64,000 nucleotides of DNA from Enoplolaimus lenunculus (Eukaryota; Nematoda; Enoplea; Enoplida; Thoracostomopsidae), in contig JASANG010002742.1 of the NCBI GenBank assembly GCA_030248215.1, forward strand, positions 145,092-209,091, read 5' to 3'. The notes under the pieces were generated by a model. The model saw nothing but the letters and a program-made list of their open reading frames with translations, had not been told where the DNA came from and ran no database searches. The position numbers were made by a program, and so were the translations under genes. Of the stretch, positions 36,095-46,392 are shown one piece after another; position 1 is the first letter of the stretch, and the number at the start of each line of letters is the position of its first letter.

Positions 36095-39000
36095 CCAAGC
36101 CGCCCGTAAATAAAATATCAGTGTCTGGCAGCGTTGTCCCACGACCCACAGTTCTTGTCGAATATGGTCTTTTGGTTACTCCACAAGCTTTCTTTGATTG
36201 TCCGTCTAGTAACCTACGCTTACTACCCAGTCTTTGATGTAACGTAGCAGAATCTTGGCCAAAGTTATTAGAGCGGGAGCCTACACTTGTTGACGGCTGT
36301 GGTTCAATCAAAGGTCCAATTTTATCTTGAGCATCAGTTATATCCTTTTCGCAGGTAGTTTGGCTTTCTGTGTCATCTGCTAAATCTTTAGCAGTGAGCA
36401 CTAGCGGAAGAATATGTTCAACACTTGGAATGACGTGATCGGCGGTACCTTTAAAGTGTTCACTGGTACCAAGTCCAGACAGAACGCCAACACGACCGCC
36501 TAGCTGGGCGTCTAAAGCACAGAACGAAACTTTAAAACCTTCTACCGCATCTCAGAGATTAATTGCACAATAATTGAAATAAAGATTTAGTTGCATTTGC
36601 AGGTCCCTGCGATACAGGAACGCACAAGTAACCTAATTGCAGACCTAAGAGCAAACCAAATTTTAAAATACTTAAAAAATTTACAAATTCCTCACATTGG
36701 CTATAATTTTTCAGTGTTCACTATAAACTTTTGTATGAGAACGCCAGAAATATAAAATTTGGGCATACAACTATTTGAAACAATCGTGTTAGTTACATTA
36801 TTATAAAATTCAACCTACTTTTGCCCAATTCCATATCTGCAATTGTATCACCAACAATTAGCGCATCTTTCGGATCAACGCAAAGCATATTGCATATCAT
36901 TCTAATTGCATCTACGCTCGCACGCTCACTACTGGTTCCGAGTGAAGCTGGTATCCGACGTCCATTGTTTCCAACATTACTTTCGGGTCCACTTTCAATG
37001 TTAACATTATCATCACCGCACCAAACTGCGTCAACCAAGTGTTTGATACCGAGTTTTTTCAAAAAATACAGCGTATTGTCACGCGAGTCGGTTGTACAAA
37101 TCGCAATTTTAATTTCATGCCGGCGCAAATCCGAAAATAAACTTTTCAGATCGTGAAGCGAACGCAAATTGCCTTCTGTGACCGGACTATCTTCCGGCCA
37201 AACTGATTGAACGATCTGAAACCTGTATATCGACTACAAACCAAAGTAATTCACGTTCTAAAGTTTATTACAGGAACCTGTCCATTAGGAGACTGGGAAA
37301 CTTAAAGACTGGAACGGTTACGTTTGGGCTTAGTGGACACACCTTAACACTTAAAATGAGCTATAATTAACCATGACCGAAAGCAATTTATTGACAGTAT
37401 TCCAACCAAACAGCACAAGTGATAGTAGGTGGGCATATACATTAAAAAACTATGGTTCCGGCGTTGAATTTATGCAGGAGCCACAATAAATCACGTGCAG
37501 GGCGATGGCAAAATGACACACTACTGCAAGAAATTACTTTGCGCACCTTATCAATTTCTGGTGATTGACATTAGACTGGAATGCAATTAATGTGCAAAGT
37601 ACGTTTGTCAGAAGCGAAATCAAACATTTGAATGAAATATGAATTTCAAAATAATTGAAAAATTAACAAATTTTCCATTCATAACTATGTAATAAAATAT
37701 TTTCCCAAGCCAACATAAGAAGTTACCAGATATAGAAGTGCCGACATGATGCTTAAAGAACATAGGATATAACATTACATCATTATAAATGCAAAAACTT
37801 TTACCATAACAACCATAAAAATTATAATTTTATGAGAACGGTTCATTTGAATTAATTTTTTAAACATAAACGCAAGAGAGATAACAGTTTCCTCACCAGA
37901 CTTACCACTATACATCAATAAGTAAAACTGATTGCATTCAAACTCACTGTTATGTGCAAAAATTATCGGCAAAGATTCAGCAATTTTTGTGCAGTGCCGG
38001 TGCCGATACTCGCAAAAGGTGCCGATTAATCGGGGCACCTCCCTAGTTATATCAGTAGTATAACTTTTGGAAACTGATTCGATGTCAGTCATGTCCGATG
38101 TAAACGCAACCGACAACCAATCAAACTAGCGCGAAATTCTATTAAGCATAGATTTTTCAAGTATAAAAGCATTTTTAACTGTTACAGTACGGCACCATTA
38201 CAATAAAATCGTTGAATATATTGTTAGAAAATATTACTGACCCGTGAACTCAAAAATCATATTTTCAAAAACGTTAACTGATTGCAAAGTTTTTCAGGTT
38301 TTCTGACCTTTTCGTGACGCTGGCCATGGAACAGTTATCAAAAATAAGTTAACCTCTTCAGCTTCAAACGCCTCCATACCATGCGTAACGAGCAACTCGA
38401 TAAGCTTTGAGCGTATCTGAGACGTAGTGCCTTCAGCCAATATTCCGGCACCGTATTCGGTTCGTTTTGAACTTGGATTAAATCCAAGCACACGATATAT
38501 TTGTTTTTCCATGTCACGGTGAGCAAAACCAGACGCAGCTTCAATGCTAAATTTACAAAATAGAAATACATTTTATGCACCACCGTCTGAGTCATTGGAA
38601 TATTGTTTAGGTCCTAACCATGGACGGTACCAGAAAAACAATGTCCGTGGCACAATTTAGTCAGTATCCGAAAGCAGCACCGTAAAATTATTACATTAAC
38701 ATTACCATAGGCAAAATTTCGTGTGACGCTAGTGGCAAGTAACACATGTATTAACACTAACTTCACAACATGGGAGTATCAACAAAATGTCGCGCGACGT
38801 GATGTGATAAAAACGGTATCGTACTCCTTGGTACATGCTTACGCAAAAGGTACACAAAATTTGCAGTTTAGTGTATTTTGCTGGACCCGGCCCTGAAACA
38901 TCTCTAGTGCCTTGTTTATATAAAGAGAAATAACTTTCCAAAAAACGTTTCAGCTATGCGTTACTGCAGCCGTCACAAAATTAACCAAATCGAGTTGAAT

Positions 39001-42000
39001 GATAATAAATCAACGTACTCTAAAAAATGCAACATTCGTATCAAATTTGGAAAGTTAAGTTTATCTCTAACCAATAGGGATGCCCATGGGCCAGGATTTT
39101 ACCCGGGCCGGCCCAGTAAAATGCACTAAACTTCAAATTTTATGTACTGTTTGCGTAAACATGTACCTGGGAGAACGGTACCGTTTTTATCACATGGCGT
39201 CACGCGACATTTTGTTGATACTCCCATGTTGTGAAGTTAGTGTTATAAATGTATTTGTTATTTACCATATCGCATCACGCGACATTTTGCCTATGGTGAT
39301 GTAATAAACTTACCGGGCTACGTTCGGATTCTGCCTAAACTGTGCCACGGGGCATTTTTTTCTAGTACAGTCCATGATACCGTATGGCCCCGGCACCCTC
39401 TGGCCCGGTGACAACTCTACTATCCAATTACATTTTTGCTCCAAAAAACTTACCGTTTAGCTGTGTTGATAACCCATGGAGTCCACATGTCATGAAAACA
39501 AATTAATGTCCCAGTTTTATCAAAAATTATAAGTGCTGGCTTCTTCTCTAAACAGCCAATCGGCGTTTCTTTATCGGATGCAGCCCAAACTAAAATTTGC
39601 AATAAAGTTTAGCGTAATTATTTTACTACTAAAACACGAAGAACACGTTATATTTTGATAAATCAAATAGCACGCCTGTATTTGAGGTCTGTTTCAGTAT
39701 TCCTTATGTAAATAGTAGTGACACTTGCCATCAGCATAATTAAGGTCCGAAAACCATAAACTGGAAATCTCTTTCCAACATGTCACAATCCATTCAAAAT
39801 TCTCATCCAGTAAACCACCCTAAAAACGTGTCATCTACTCATAATGCAATCTACTTGTAGGTACTTAGTTTCTTCTCACGATTAATATCTCATACTCACA
39901 TCCATGATCAAAGATTAATGGCAATAGTTCTCCAACGTCTGGCAACAGTATATCTGCATGAGGATCTAGATGTTCCTTTGTGCCAACTCCTGACAGAACA
40001 CCAACGGTGCCGCCCAGGTCTGCGCGCCGCCCAAGATGCAAGTCAGCCAAGGTATCGCCAACCATAAGCGTATCTTTTGGATCAACCCCTAGAACAATTA
40101 ACATAATCTTTACAATTTTCACACACCACATTAATTTGCCAACAAACAGCTCAGCTCTTACCGTAAACAGTGCTGAACCGGCCAAACCGGGGTTCGAGCG
40201 GATCCTAGTTGCTAACCGAAACCGGAACTTTTAAAAAATTCCTTAACGCTTTCTTTCCTGAAAGAAGCAATTTTTGTAAGAGATAAATAGGAACACATCA
40301 ATGAGATTTTACTGACGTTAAATAAAACTCACAAAAAAGTAATCATGTCCCACTCTACTATTAACAGAAGTAGCGTGCAGGTCTACTGTAGAATTAGGTT
40401 CCAAAGAGCAGTTAACCCTGGCTTCTCCACAGCGGGGGGGCCAGCACTTTTCGAAACTTTCATTTTCCCCCGGCGAAAATTTTGCCGCCCCCCGGAAAGG
40501 CCCCTCGGCGAATTTTCGGGCGCCCCCCCCTGCAAAGTTTGCTAGGCTAAAAATTTTCAATGTTAAAACGTAAAGACCTCGACTTCTTTTGAGGCGGACA
40601 TTCGGCAAAACATGATTTTATATTACGCTAAGTACTCATTTTTGTCTCGTCAATTATGCAAATATGCAAATTGTCTATTAGCTAACTACTCAATTATCGA
40701 TTTTAGACGTTTGTAAACAATTTATTTAGATTCCTCGCACCAAAAAACCTTCAGTAAACCGTAATAATTATTGAAATGATTTAAAAAGTCCTAATTTTGT
40801 CTTGTCATTACGCTATATGCAAATTAGCTATTAGCTAACTATTCAATTATCAGTTTTGGTGGTTTGTAAACAATTTATTCAGATTCCTCGCACCCAAAAA
40901 ACCTTCAGTAAACCCAAATAATTATCGAAATAATTTAAAAAGTCCTAGTTTTGTCTTGTCAATTAAGCTAATATGCAAATTATATATTAGCTAACTATTC
41001 AATTATCGGTTTTGGATGCTTGTAAACAATTTATTCAAATTCTTCGCACCTAAACACCCTTTAGTGCTGAAATTTAACCTTAATAATTAGTGAAATATTG
41101 CAAAAAGTCTTAATTTAGGCTTATAAACTATGCTAATATGCAAATTATCTATTAATTAACTGCTCAATTATTCGTTTTGGAGGTTTGTATACAGTCTACT
41201 CAGATTTCTCGCACCCAAAAATCCTTTAATGCTAAAATTAGATTGCTTCTAACTGTAATAATTAGTGAAATATTGTGGAAGGTCATAATTTAGGCTTAAT
41301 TAAATATGCAAATTAGCCTGTAGCTATTAAACGGCTTAAAATTTTAAAACCCCAATGCGAGGTTAACACCCCAGGATAATTGGCTTTCATACTAAAAAAG
41401 TTCGGAGTTTCGCTTCGCTCAATCAATAATGAACTGGAAAAAGCACAATTATATAAAGACCGTTTCAGGGCATACAACATTCGAAAGTACCTTGCAGCAG
41501 CAAGTTCATCCCGCCTGAGCCTTATGATAAACTGAAGCTGTGACTAATATATAAAATATATATTAATCACAGTTTCCATTATAGATTACCTATATTTTAT
41601 ATAGTTGTGCTTCTTTCAACTTCTGGTTAAGTTGTCAGTAATATTAGTTAAAATTACTGTTATTAGCGTTTGCGAGAAATTTTTGTCATGTTGAGCGATG
41701 AGCAATCTTCAGTCGAGTTGGAAACACGGTCTACAATGAAAAAATGGTCCAAAAAGTCGGTTTGCAAAATTTTAAGCCTGCCCCCAGGACCCCCCAGATC
41801 ATCTGAGCCCCCCCAGGAAAACTGCCCCCCAGCAAAATTAGCTGCCCCCAGGAAACTCCTAGGGCCCCCCAGGAGAAATTTTCAAGCTGTGGAGAAGCCA
41901 GTAACCTAAAAGTTCCTGTTTTGGTTTGTTATTATAAAACCAGAACTTGCTAAGGCGGCACTTCCGGGACGAACATGCTAGTAACAAATTCGTGATAAAA

Positions 42001-44024
42001 GCAAATTGGCTTACCTAAAGCTTCACAGATCTTCAATGCGTTGTGAGGGTCCGGCTTCGGCTTCGTACCTTTATCATCTCCGCATACTACCAAATCTACA
42101 AACTCGGTCAGCCCAAGCGTTTTCAATGCAGACACTGTACCTTCTCGAGAGTCTGCAGTACATACTGCAATCTGAAAAAAACTTAAAAAACAGATTAGAT
42201 TACATAATAATTTAATAAAAGCAAACTTTGAGACATGACGTTTCATTCAACATAGTTGCCGCAAGTATCCAAACTTTAAAATATATGTGAAATCAAGCAT
42301 TTAAGAATACCTTAATGTCATGTTTTTTGAGTTCGGTAAATAAATGCTTCAAATTGTGTAGTGACTTAAGCGTTGTATCACTAGATGTATCACAGTCTTC
42401 CCATACTGACTCAACGATCTGGAACAATAACAATGATAAGTAAATACTCAAATGGCTTTCGTTTCTAAAAAGAACACTATGCACAACCAACTCGAACAAC
42501 CCATCAATGTCATAATATCTCTTTATAACATGGAGGTAATTGATTAAGGTGTGTTGTGTATTGGATTGCTGCTGCGCGGGTGTAGGCTTACTGTTTGCGT
42601 ACCGCTCAAGTTCATTAAAACCAATAGTGGTAAAAATTATTGTTTTCACAACTCCTAATAAACAGTATCGGCGTTTAATGTAACCAGCACTAAGGATAGA
42701 GGTCTCAAGATCAGTCTCAGTTTCAAGTCTCGAAAATTCCCGAGACTAGCGTAGTCCCAATCCAACTCCCAGTTTCAGGTTTTGAAAAGTCTCAGGTTTA
42801 GAAACTGAGACTCCGGTATTGATGTCAACCAGGAGTGCCAGGTGTGGCAAACTGTTTTATGAATATTTATGACTGTTATACAAGAATTGTAATATCCCGT
42901 CTTGCGGAATAGATTTATGGCTGCAAGATTGTCAAAGGTTTTGCTTTTTGAGTAAAAATTCATAAGTATTGAACTGAACGATTAGCTAATTGTCTGTGGG
43001 GCAACAGAATTCTAGTAAACTTAAGTATGAACACTTTTACTACCTATCTGGTAGTGCATATTATGTATGAAATTTCAAATATTAAAGTTTATAGCGCAAA
43101 AGCCAGCCAGTATCACTAATGATTTCTGTGACAGCGCAATTTTATTGTGCGATATAAGAATCAGACTCCGAACTTGTTTTGAATCGGAAATCTAATCGAA
43201 ATCGGAATTGCGGCCGCACCTTGGCATATTTTATGCCAAATAAATCAATATGCCGAATTTACGTTGTTTTCTTTCTCAATCTTATATTGTTAAAGTTTAT
43301 TGAGCGAAAAACGATAACCGAATCTGCAACGCATAGGCAATCTCAAGATGCATTGGTGTCCAATCGACAGCCACACTACAAAAACTCTACTGGGAGTTGT
43401 ATGCATACTGAACATCAAGCAACTATGTGTACATATGTAATCAAACGTAATTAAGCCAGCTGACCTCTTTCGCTACCGTATTTGTCATGCCATGATAGAC
43501 TAGCAGTTGTGACAGTTTTCCTTTAATTTCAGGCATTGTACTTTCTGCCAACAGACCCGGACGTACACGCTGCGTTTCTTTATTGAATCCAAGCAATTGA
43601 AATACTTCATCGGCTAAATCACGGCTTTGTAGGCCAGATGCTATTTCTAGCCTAAAACAATACATGTTAGAACTGTGGCACAAAAATCTAAGAATTCTGT
43701 GTTATACACACAACTGATATTTCGAACTGTGTAACAACTAACAACCACGTGGTTTACTGGAACCGATTCTGATAGAAAAATGAAAAAATATCAAGGTCGG
43801 ATTTAAACAACAGTTTTTACTCCACTAAAATTTTGGTATTTACCGCTTTGCTGTGCTCAGCGCCCATGGTGTCCACATAGAATGAAAACATATCAATGTT
43901 CCATCTTTATCAAATATTACCAATGACGGTTTGCGTAGCGCTTGCTTTACTGTTTGTGCAATACTCGCCGAAGTTGACGCATTTTCGCTTGTATATCGAA
44001 CTTCTGGTAGCAATTTGTTGCTTT
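30066..44024 (-). CDS. HAD phosphatase - HAD-like - choline dehydrogenase-type GMC oxidoreductase fusion gene, 14 visible exons
   Basis: Minus-strand exons in order: 44024-43844, 43651-43465, 42418-42311, 42171-42015, 40088-39900, 39589-39454, 38546-38354, 37215-36819, 36511-36002, 35538-35239, 34776-34679, 32626-32323, 31519-31173, 30599-30066 (TGA). Every junction has GT..AG and conserved reading phase, giving about 1,213 residues: HAD1 (about 1-274), HAD2 (275-555), a linker of about 100 residues, and a GMC oxidoreductase (about 557 residues). The exon 36511-36002 holds the HAD2 end, linker and FAD-binding start without a break. No Met precedes the nucleotide-binding motif of the oxidoreductase in its exon, nor motif I in the HAD2 first exon, so neither domain is easily made alone. 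The HAD1 last exon ends in a strong GTGAGT donor in the phase of the HAD2 first acceptor. The 5' exon with the start Met was not found. Neighbouring transcripts wrongly joined by me cannot be wholly excluded for HAD1-HAD2; HAD2-GMC is firm. Confidence 0.8.
32753..34411. repeat. Three tandem copies of a 553-bp unit in an intron
   Basis: Units start AAGCCAAAAGCTATATTATG at 32753, 33306 and 33859. They are almost identical; I saw only a few differences (for example CAAAAATTAC / CAAACATTAC, GCTATAATC / GCTATTATC, CGCAGCAG / CGCAACAG). The period is exactly 553 bp each time. Each unit contains the imperfect palindrome GATATCGGAATCCG / CGATTCCGATAT. Open frames within it repeat three times but are not coding. 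It is a very recent amplification, or an active satellite seed. Confidence 0.95.
36095..36395 (-). other. Interdomain linker with presequence-like segment
   Basis: About 100 residues, first acidic and polar (AKDLADDTESQTTCEKD), then basic and hydroxylated: LHQRLGSKRRLLDGQSKKAC, VTKRPYSTRTVGRG. The second half resembles a mitochondrial targeting presequence; RPY followed by ST fits the R-x-Y/S pattern used by mitochondrial processing peptidase. In vertebrates choline dehydrogenase is an inner-mitochondrial protein with a cleaved presequence, so this looks like the old N-terminus of the oxidoreductase, now internal. Confidence 0.6.
37780..38046 (-). mobile_element. Partial hAT-type element (family A) in the fusion-gene intron
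   Basis: The minus strand starts GGGAGGTGCCCCGATTAATCGG and runs to GAACCGTTCTCATAAAATTA and CATCATATGGTTGT-like sequence, matching the interior of 46393-47208 (AATGAACCGTTCTCATGAAATT). The far end is missing or diverged. Confidence 0.55.
38609..38894 (+). mobile_element. GGCCAGGGCC-ended MITE (family F), copy 1, in intron
   Basis: Shares GGTACCAGAAAAACAATGTCC, the run ending GTGATAAAAACGGTA and TTTAGTGTATTTTGCTGGACCC-type end with 49245-49523. Lies inside the intron 38547-39453 of the fusion gene, facing copy 2 in inverted orientation about 190 bp away. Confidence 0.7.
39088..39407 (-). mobile_element. GGCCAGGGCC-ended MITE (family F), copy 2, inverted, same intron
   Basis: Inverse of 38609-38894 and 49245-49523: GTACCGTTTTTATCAC, GCGTCACGCGACATTTTGTTG, CTGTGCCACGGGGCATTTTT. 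Ends are GGGCCGGCCCAGTAAAATGC and TATGGCCCCGGCAC. Confidence 0.7.
40411..41906. mobile_element. 1.5-kb inverted-repeat element with G/C-run arms and octamer-bearing tandem repeat
   Basis: Ends GTTAACCCTGGCTTCTCCAC(AGC) and (GCT)GTGGAGAAGCCAGTAACC are inverse. The arms have runs of C or G (GCGGGGGGGCCAGC; CCAGGACCCCCCAG). It sits wholly in the fusion-gene intron 40089-42014. The middle, about 40600-41330, is a diverged tandem repeat with a 153-168 bp period. Confidence 0.65.
40600..41330. repeat. Diverged ~160-bp tandem repeat, one ATGCAAAT octamer per unit
   Basis: Units share TATGCAAATTA..TATTAGCTAACTA, CAATTATCGGTTTTGG, GTTTGTAAACAATTTATTCA, CTCGCACCCAAAAA and TTAGTGAAATATTG. Perfect ATGCAAAT occurs at 40656, 40664, 40817, 40973, 41138 and 41306, that is 153, 156, 165 and 168 bp apart after the first pair. 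Confidence 0.8.
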
Positions 44025-44050
44025 CTTAAACACTTATTAAAAACAATAAT

Positions 44051-44140
44051 CTATGAGTTTGTCACTTCTACCCTTACTACAGGTGTCTCTTCAATTTCAC
44101 TAACGCAAATTGGCTCATAAAATTTATCAAACCGCGACAA
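44051..44140 (-). other. Possible but unproven upstream exon of the fusion gene
   Basis: Just upstream of the first visible exon a frame reads RFDKFYEPICVSEIEETPVV before GTAAGG or GTGACA donor-like sites. The composition is protein-like, but all donor choices leave phase 0 while the next exon needs phase 1, so the join fails. The real 5' exon may lie further up. Confidence 0.15.
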
Positions 44141-44828
44141 AGAGAAAGGAGAAAACAATGATAATAGTACAAGTTTGAAAATATCTGTTACATTCTGTAC
44201 CTGAAACTTGGCAAAATATTCACGGTAGAAAATACAAGATTTTTCACAAAAAAGCAAAATACTGCAACTTGAATTCCAATCGGTATCACCCAGTGCCTGC
44301 CATAGTCAACGTACATGATATACTAACAACCTCAAATTTTCCGTGGTTTCGAACTTCAAGTATATAGTGTTTTTCAAAGCCTCAACATTTTCATACAAAC
44401 TCCCAAAACTAAAATTTTTAAAACACATATGCATGCCACAAAATAAGACAAAACAATAGAAAATAAATATATCACAGCACAACCATGGCCTGATATTTCC
44501 TGTTGAAGTGTATAACAAAAGTAAATATTATTCTACTATTTCTAATCGAAACTACAATATTTGGCTGCGAACTCTGTAAAAAATGATAAATATAAATACT
44601 GCGAGATGTCCAGTTAATGGTAATGCGTTTGCAATACAAAATTATAACATATTTTATAGCAAATAGAACTAAATTAGCCTGTTTAAACTTACACTTTTGT
44701 TGAAATTTGCTCTCAAAGATCTTACTCCGAGTGTTAGGGTTCAACTAGATACCAAAAAATACCGAAGCCGGATATTTTTAGTGCACAGGAATTTCAACGA
44801 AAAGTTAAACTTATGGAGTACTTATGTT

Positions 44829-45190
44829 TGTCATTTCAAACAAAGAACACAAAAAAATATTCTAATTTTTGTCATAAAATAGTACAATATAGCAGGGATC
44901 AACCGGAATTTCTGTTGCGGCCGGAATTTCTGCAATAATTCAATTCCTGTTCCTGTTCCTGCATTCAAAGATGCACGAACCGGAATTTTTACGGTATTGT
45001 GACAAATTATTCACAATCATTTGAATATTGGAAATTTTGCCTTTGAGAAATTTTTTATTTCAAAATTAGTGTTTTTGTGACCAGTTCAATGCTGTTACTA
45101 AATTGTAAATTATAGAGTGCTTATTTTTGTCATTTTGAACAAAGTACACAACGAAATATTCTAATTTTTGTCATAAAATAGTACAATATA
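44829..45190. repeat. Tandem duplicate of hAT-like element end plus its flank
   Basis: The block with ATTCTAATTTTTGTCATAAAATAGTACAATATAG and the first ~170 bp of the next element (CAGGGATCAACCGG..) occurs here and again at 45137-45360. The unit is about 305 bp and includes host flank, so this is a duplication after insertion, not a second insertion. Confidence 0.65.
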
Positions 45191-45191
45191 G

Positions 45192-45576
45192 CAGGGTTCA
45201 ACCGGAATTCCTGTTGCGGCCGGAATTGCTGCAATAACTCAATTCCTGTTCCTGTTCCTACATTCAAAGATGCAGGAACCGGAATTTTTACGGTATTGTG
45301 ACAAATTATTCACAATCATTTGAATATTGGAAACTTTACCTTTGAAAAATTTTTTGTTACTAAATTGTTCCTGATGTGTTTTCGCAAAACTTAATGATGA
45401 AATAGCTGAAAATTCACTTAAGCCATTTTTGGCAAGTTTTCTAAAGAGCCCGACAGTAATTCGGTGATGAAAATTATTCAAATTCCGGTTCCTGTTCCTG
45501 TTCCGGTTCCTGCATAAAAATTCAATTCCTGTTTCTGTTCCTGTTCCGACAAACTTTAGTTCCTGTTGGAACCCTG
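45192..45576. mobile_element. hAT-type element (family G) with GGAACAGGAA-rich ends
   Basis: Ends CAGGGTTCAACCGGAA and TTCCTGTTGGAACCCTG, flanked by a perfect 8-bp duplication CAATATAG (45184-45191 and 45577-45584). It has CCTGTTCCTGTTCCGG microsatellite arms and no ORF. A reverse-orientation copy is at 48187-48618; further degenerate arms lie at 45650-46050 and 47650-47890. Confidence 0.85.
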
Positions 45577-46392
45577 CAATATAGTTATGATATATACTTT
45601 TCACCTATAATTAGTTGGCAATGCTAAATACCGGAGCCGGGTGTTGATTTTAGCCGGAACCGGATATCAGGTTGAACAATAGTATATAGCGCCATATCAC
45701 AGTAAGCAGGAGCAATAACAGGAATTAATTTCGACGGAACAGGAACTTCGACCACCGAATTACCTGCTATTTGACTATAATTCAAAATGAAATATGGTGT
45801 TCGTCAACTGTTTTGCGTATTCATCAGCTACTTTTCTAAGCGAAACAAAAACTTACGTCGAGTGGGCATTGCGCTGACAAAACACAAGTAGTGAAAGCGA
45901 ATGGAGACGCAAGTTTCCTATTTTTACAAATGTTTTTCATAATTTGTTACAAAATCATAAAAATTCCCGTTTTGCGTCCTTCAACCCAAAATATCAATAG
46001 GATGAATTTCTGCAGGAATGCCTCCCGGAACAGGAATTCCGGTGGGTATTATAATTGTGTTCACAAAAGCAATGCAGTTGGACGCCAAAGTATTGGTTCG
46101 ATTGCAACTTATTCAAAAATTATATATACCCTTGTGTTAATGCAACATACAGGAAGAGAAGAAAAATGAAAAAGTTAAAGTTAAACACACCATGCCTTTG
46201 GTTTGCACGACTGCGGCCACGTTTCAAGCGGTCAGGATGGACAGATTCCTGTTGAGGAGACACAACAGCACCACGAGAAAGAACATAAGAACTCGAAATG
46301 AAACGCGAAGAAAGCAAAACTAAAACATGCGAGCAAGAGCAAAATATATATAAATATAACCACAGTGCCTAAGTTGAGTTATATGTTATCAC

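Larger units (their letters stand above)
36396..39589 (-). other. Domain HAD2: diverged HAD domain, probably catalytically impaired
   Basis: Exons 39589-39454, 38546-38354, 37215-36819 and the first 116 bp of 36511-36002. It aligns with HAD1 throughout: IIFDKTGTLICFHDMWTPW, a cap with AHRDMEKQIYRVLGFNP and LLVTHGMEAFEAEE, ICTTDSRDNT, LIVGDTIADMELGK and GGRVGVLSGLGTSEHFKG. Motif I has DKTGT where HAD1 has DKDGT, so the +2 acid/base Asp is Thr, as in P-type ATPases. The motif III region KPKPDP of HAD1 is replaced by SERASV after an insertion rich in Asn, Gly and Ser, losing the aligned Lys. It may bind a phosphate ligand or play a structural or regulatory role. The exon borders of the first two exons match HAD1 in position and phase, showing internal tandem duplication. 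Confidence 0.8.
39900..44024 (-). other. Domain HAD1: HAD-superfamily phosphatase with complete catalytic motifs
   Basis: Five exons. Motif I VIFDKDGTLICFHSMWTPW gives the nucleophile and acid/base Asp pair; an alpha-helical cap follows (RDLADEVFQLLGF .. RPGLLAES .. LSQLLVYHGM); motif II is AVCTADSREGT; motif III is the Lys of KPKPDP; motif IV is VGDTLADLHLG. The tail reads GGTVGVLSGVGTKEHLD and ADILLPDVGELLPLIF, typical of phosphoglycolate-phosphatase-like HADs. It is expected to hydrolyse a small phosphomonoester using Mg2+; the substrate cannot be read from the sequence. If the intron after 39900 is retained, the frame ends in 11 extra codons at about 39865, which would free HAD1 alone. 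A pyrimidine-poor acceptor (TTTAAG) at 44026 begins the first visible exon, so its true start is uncertain. Confidence 0.85.
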
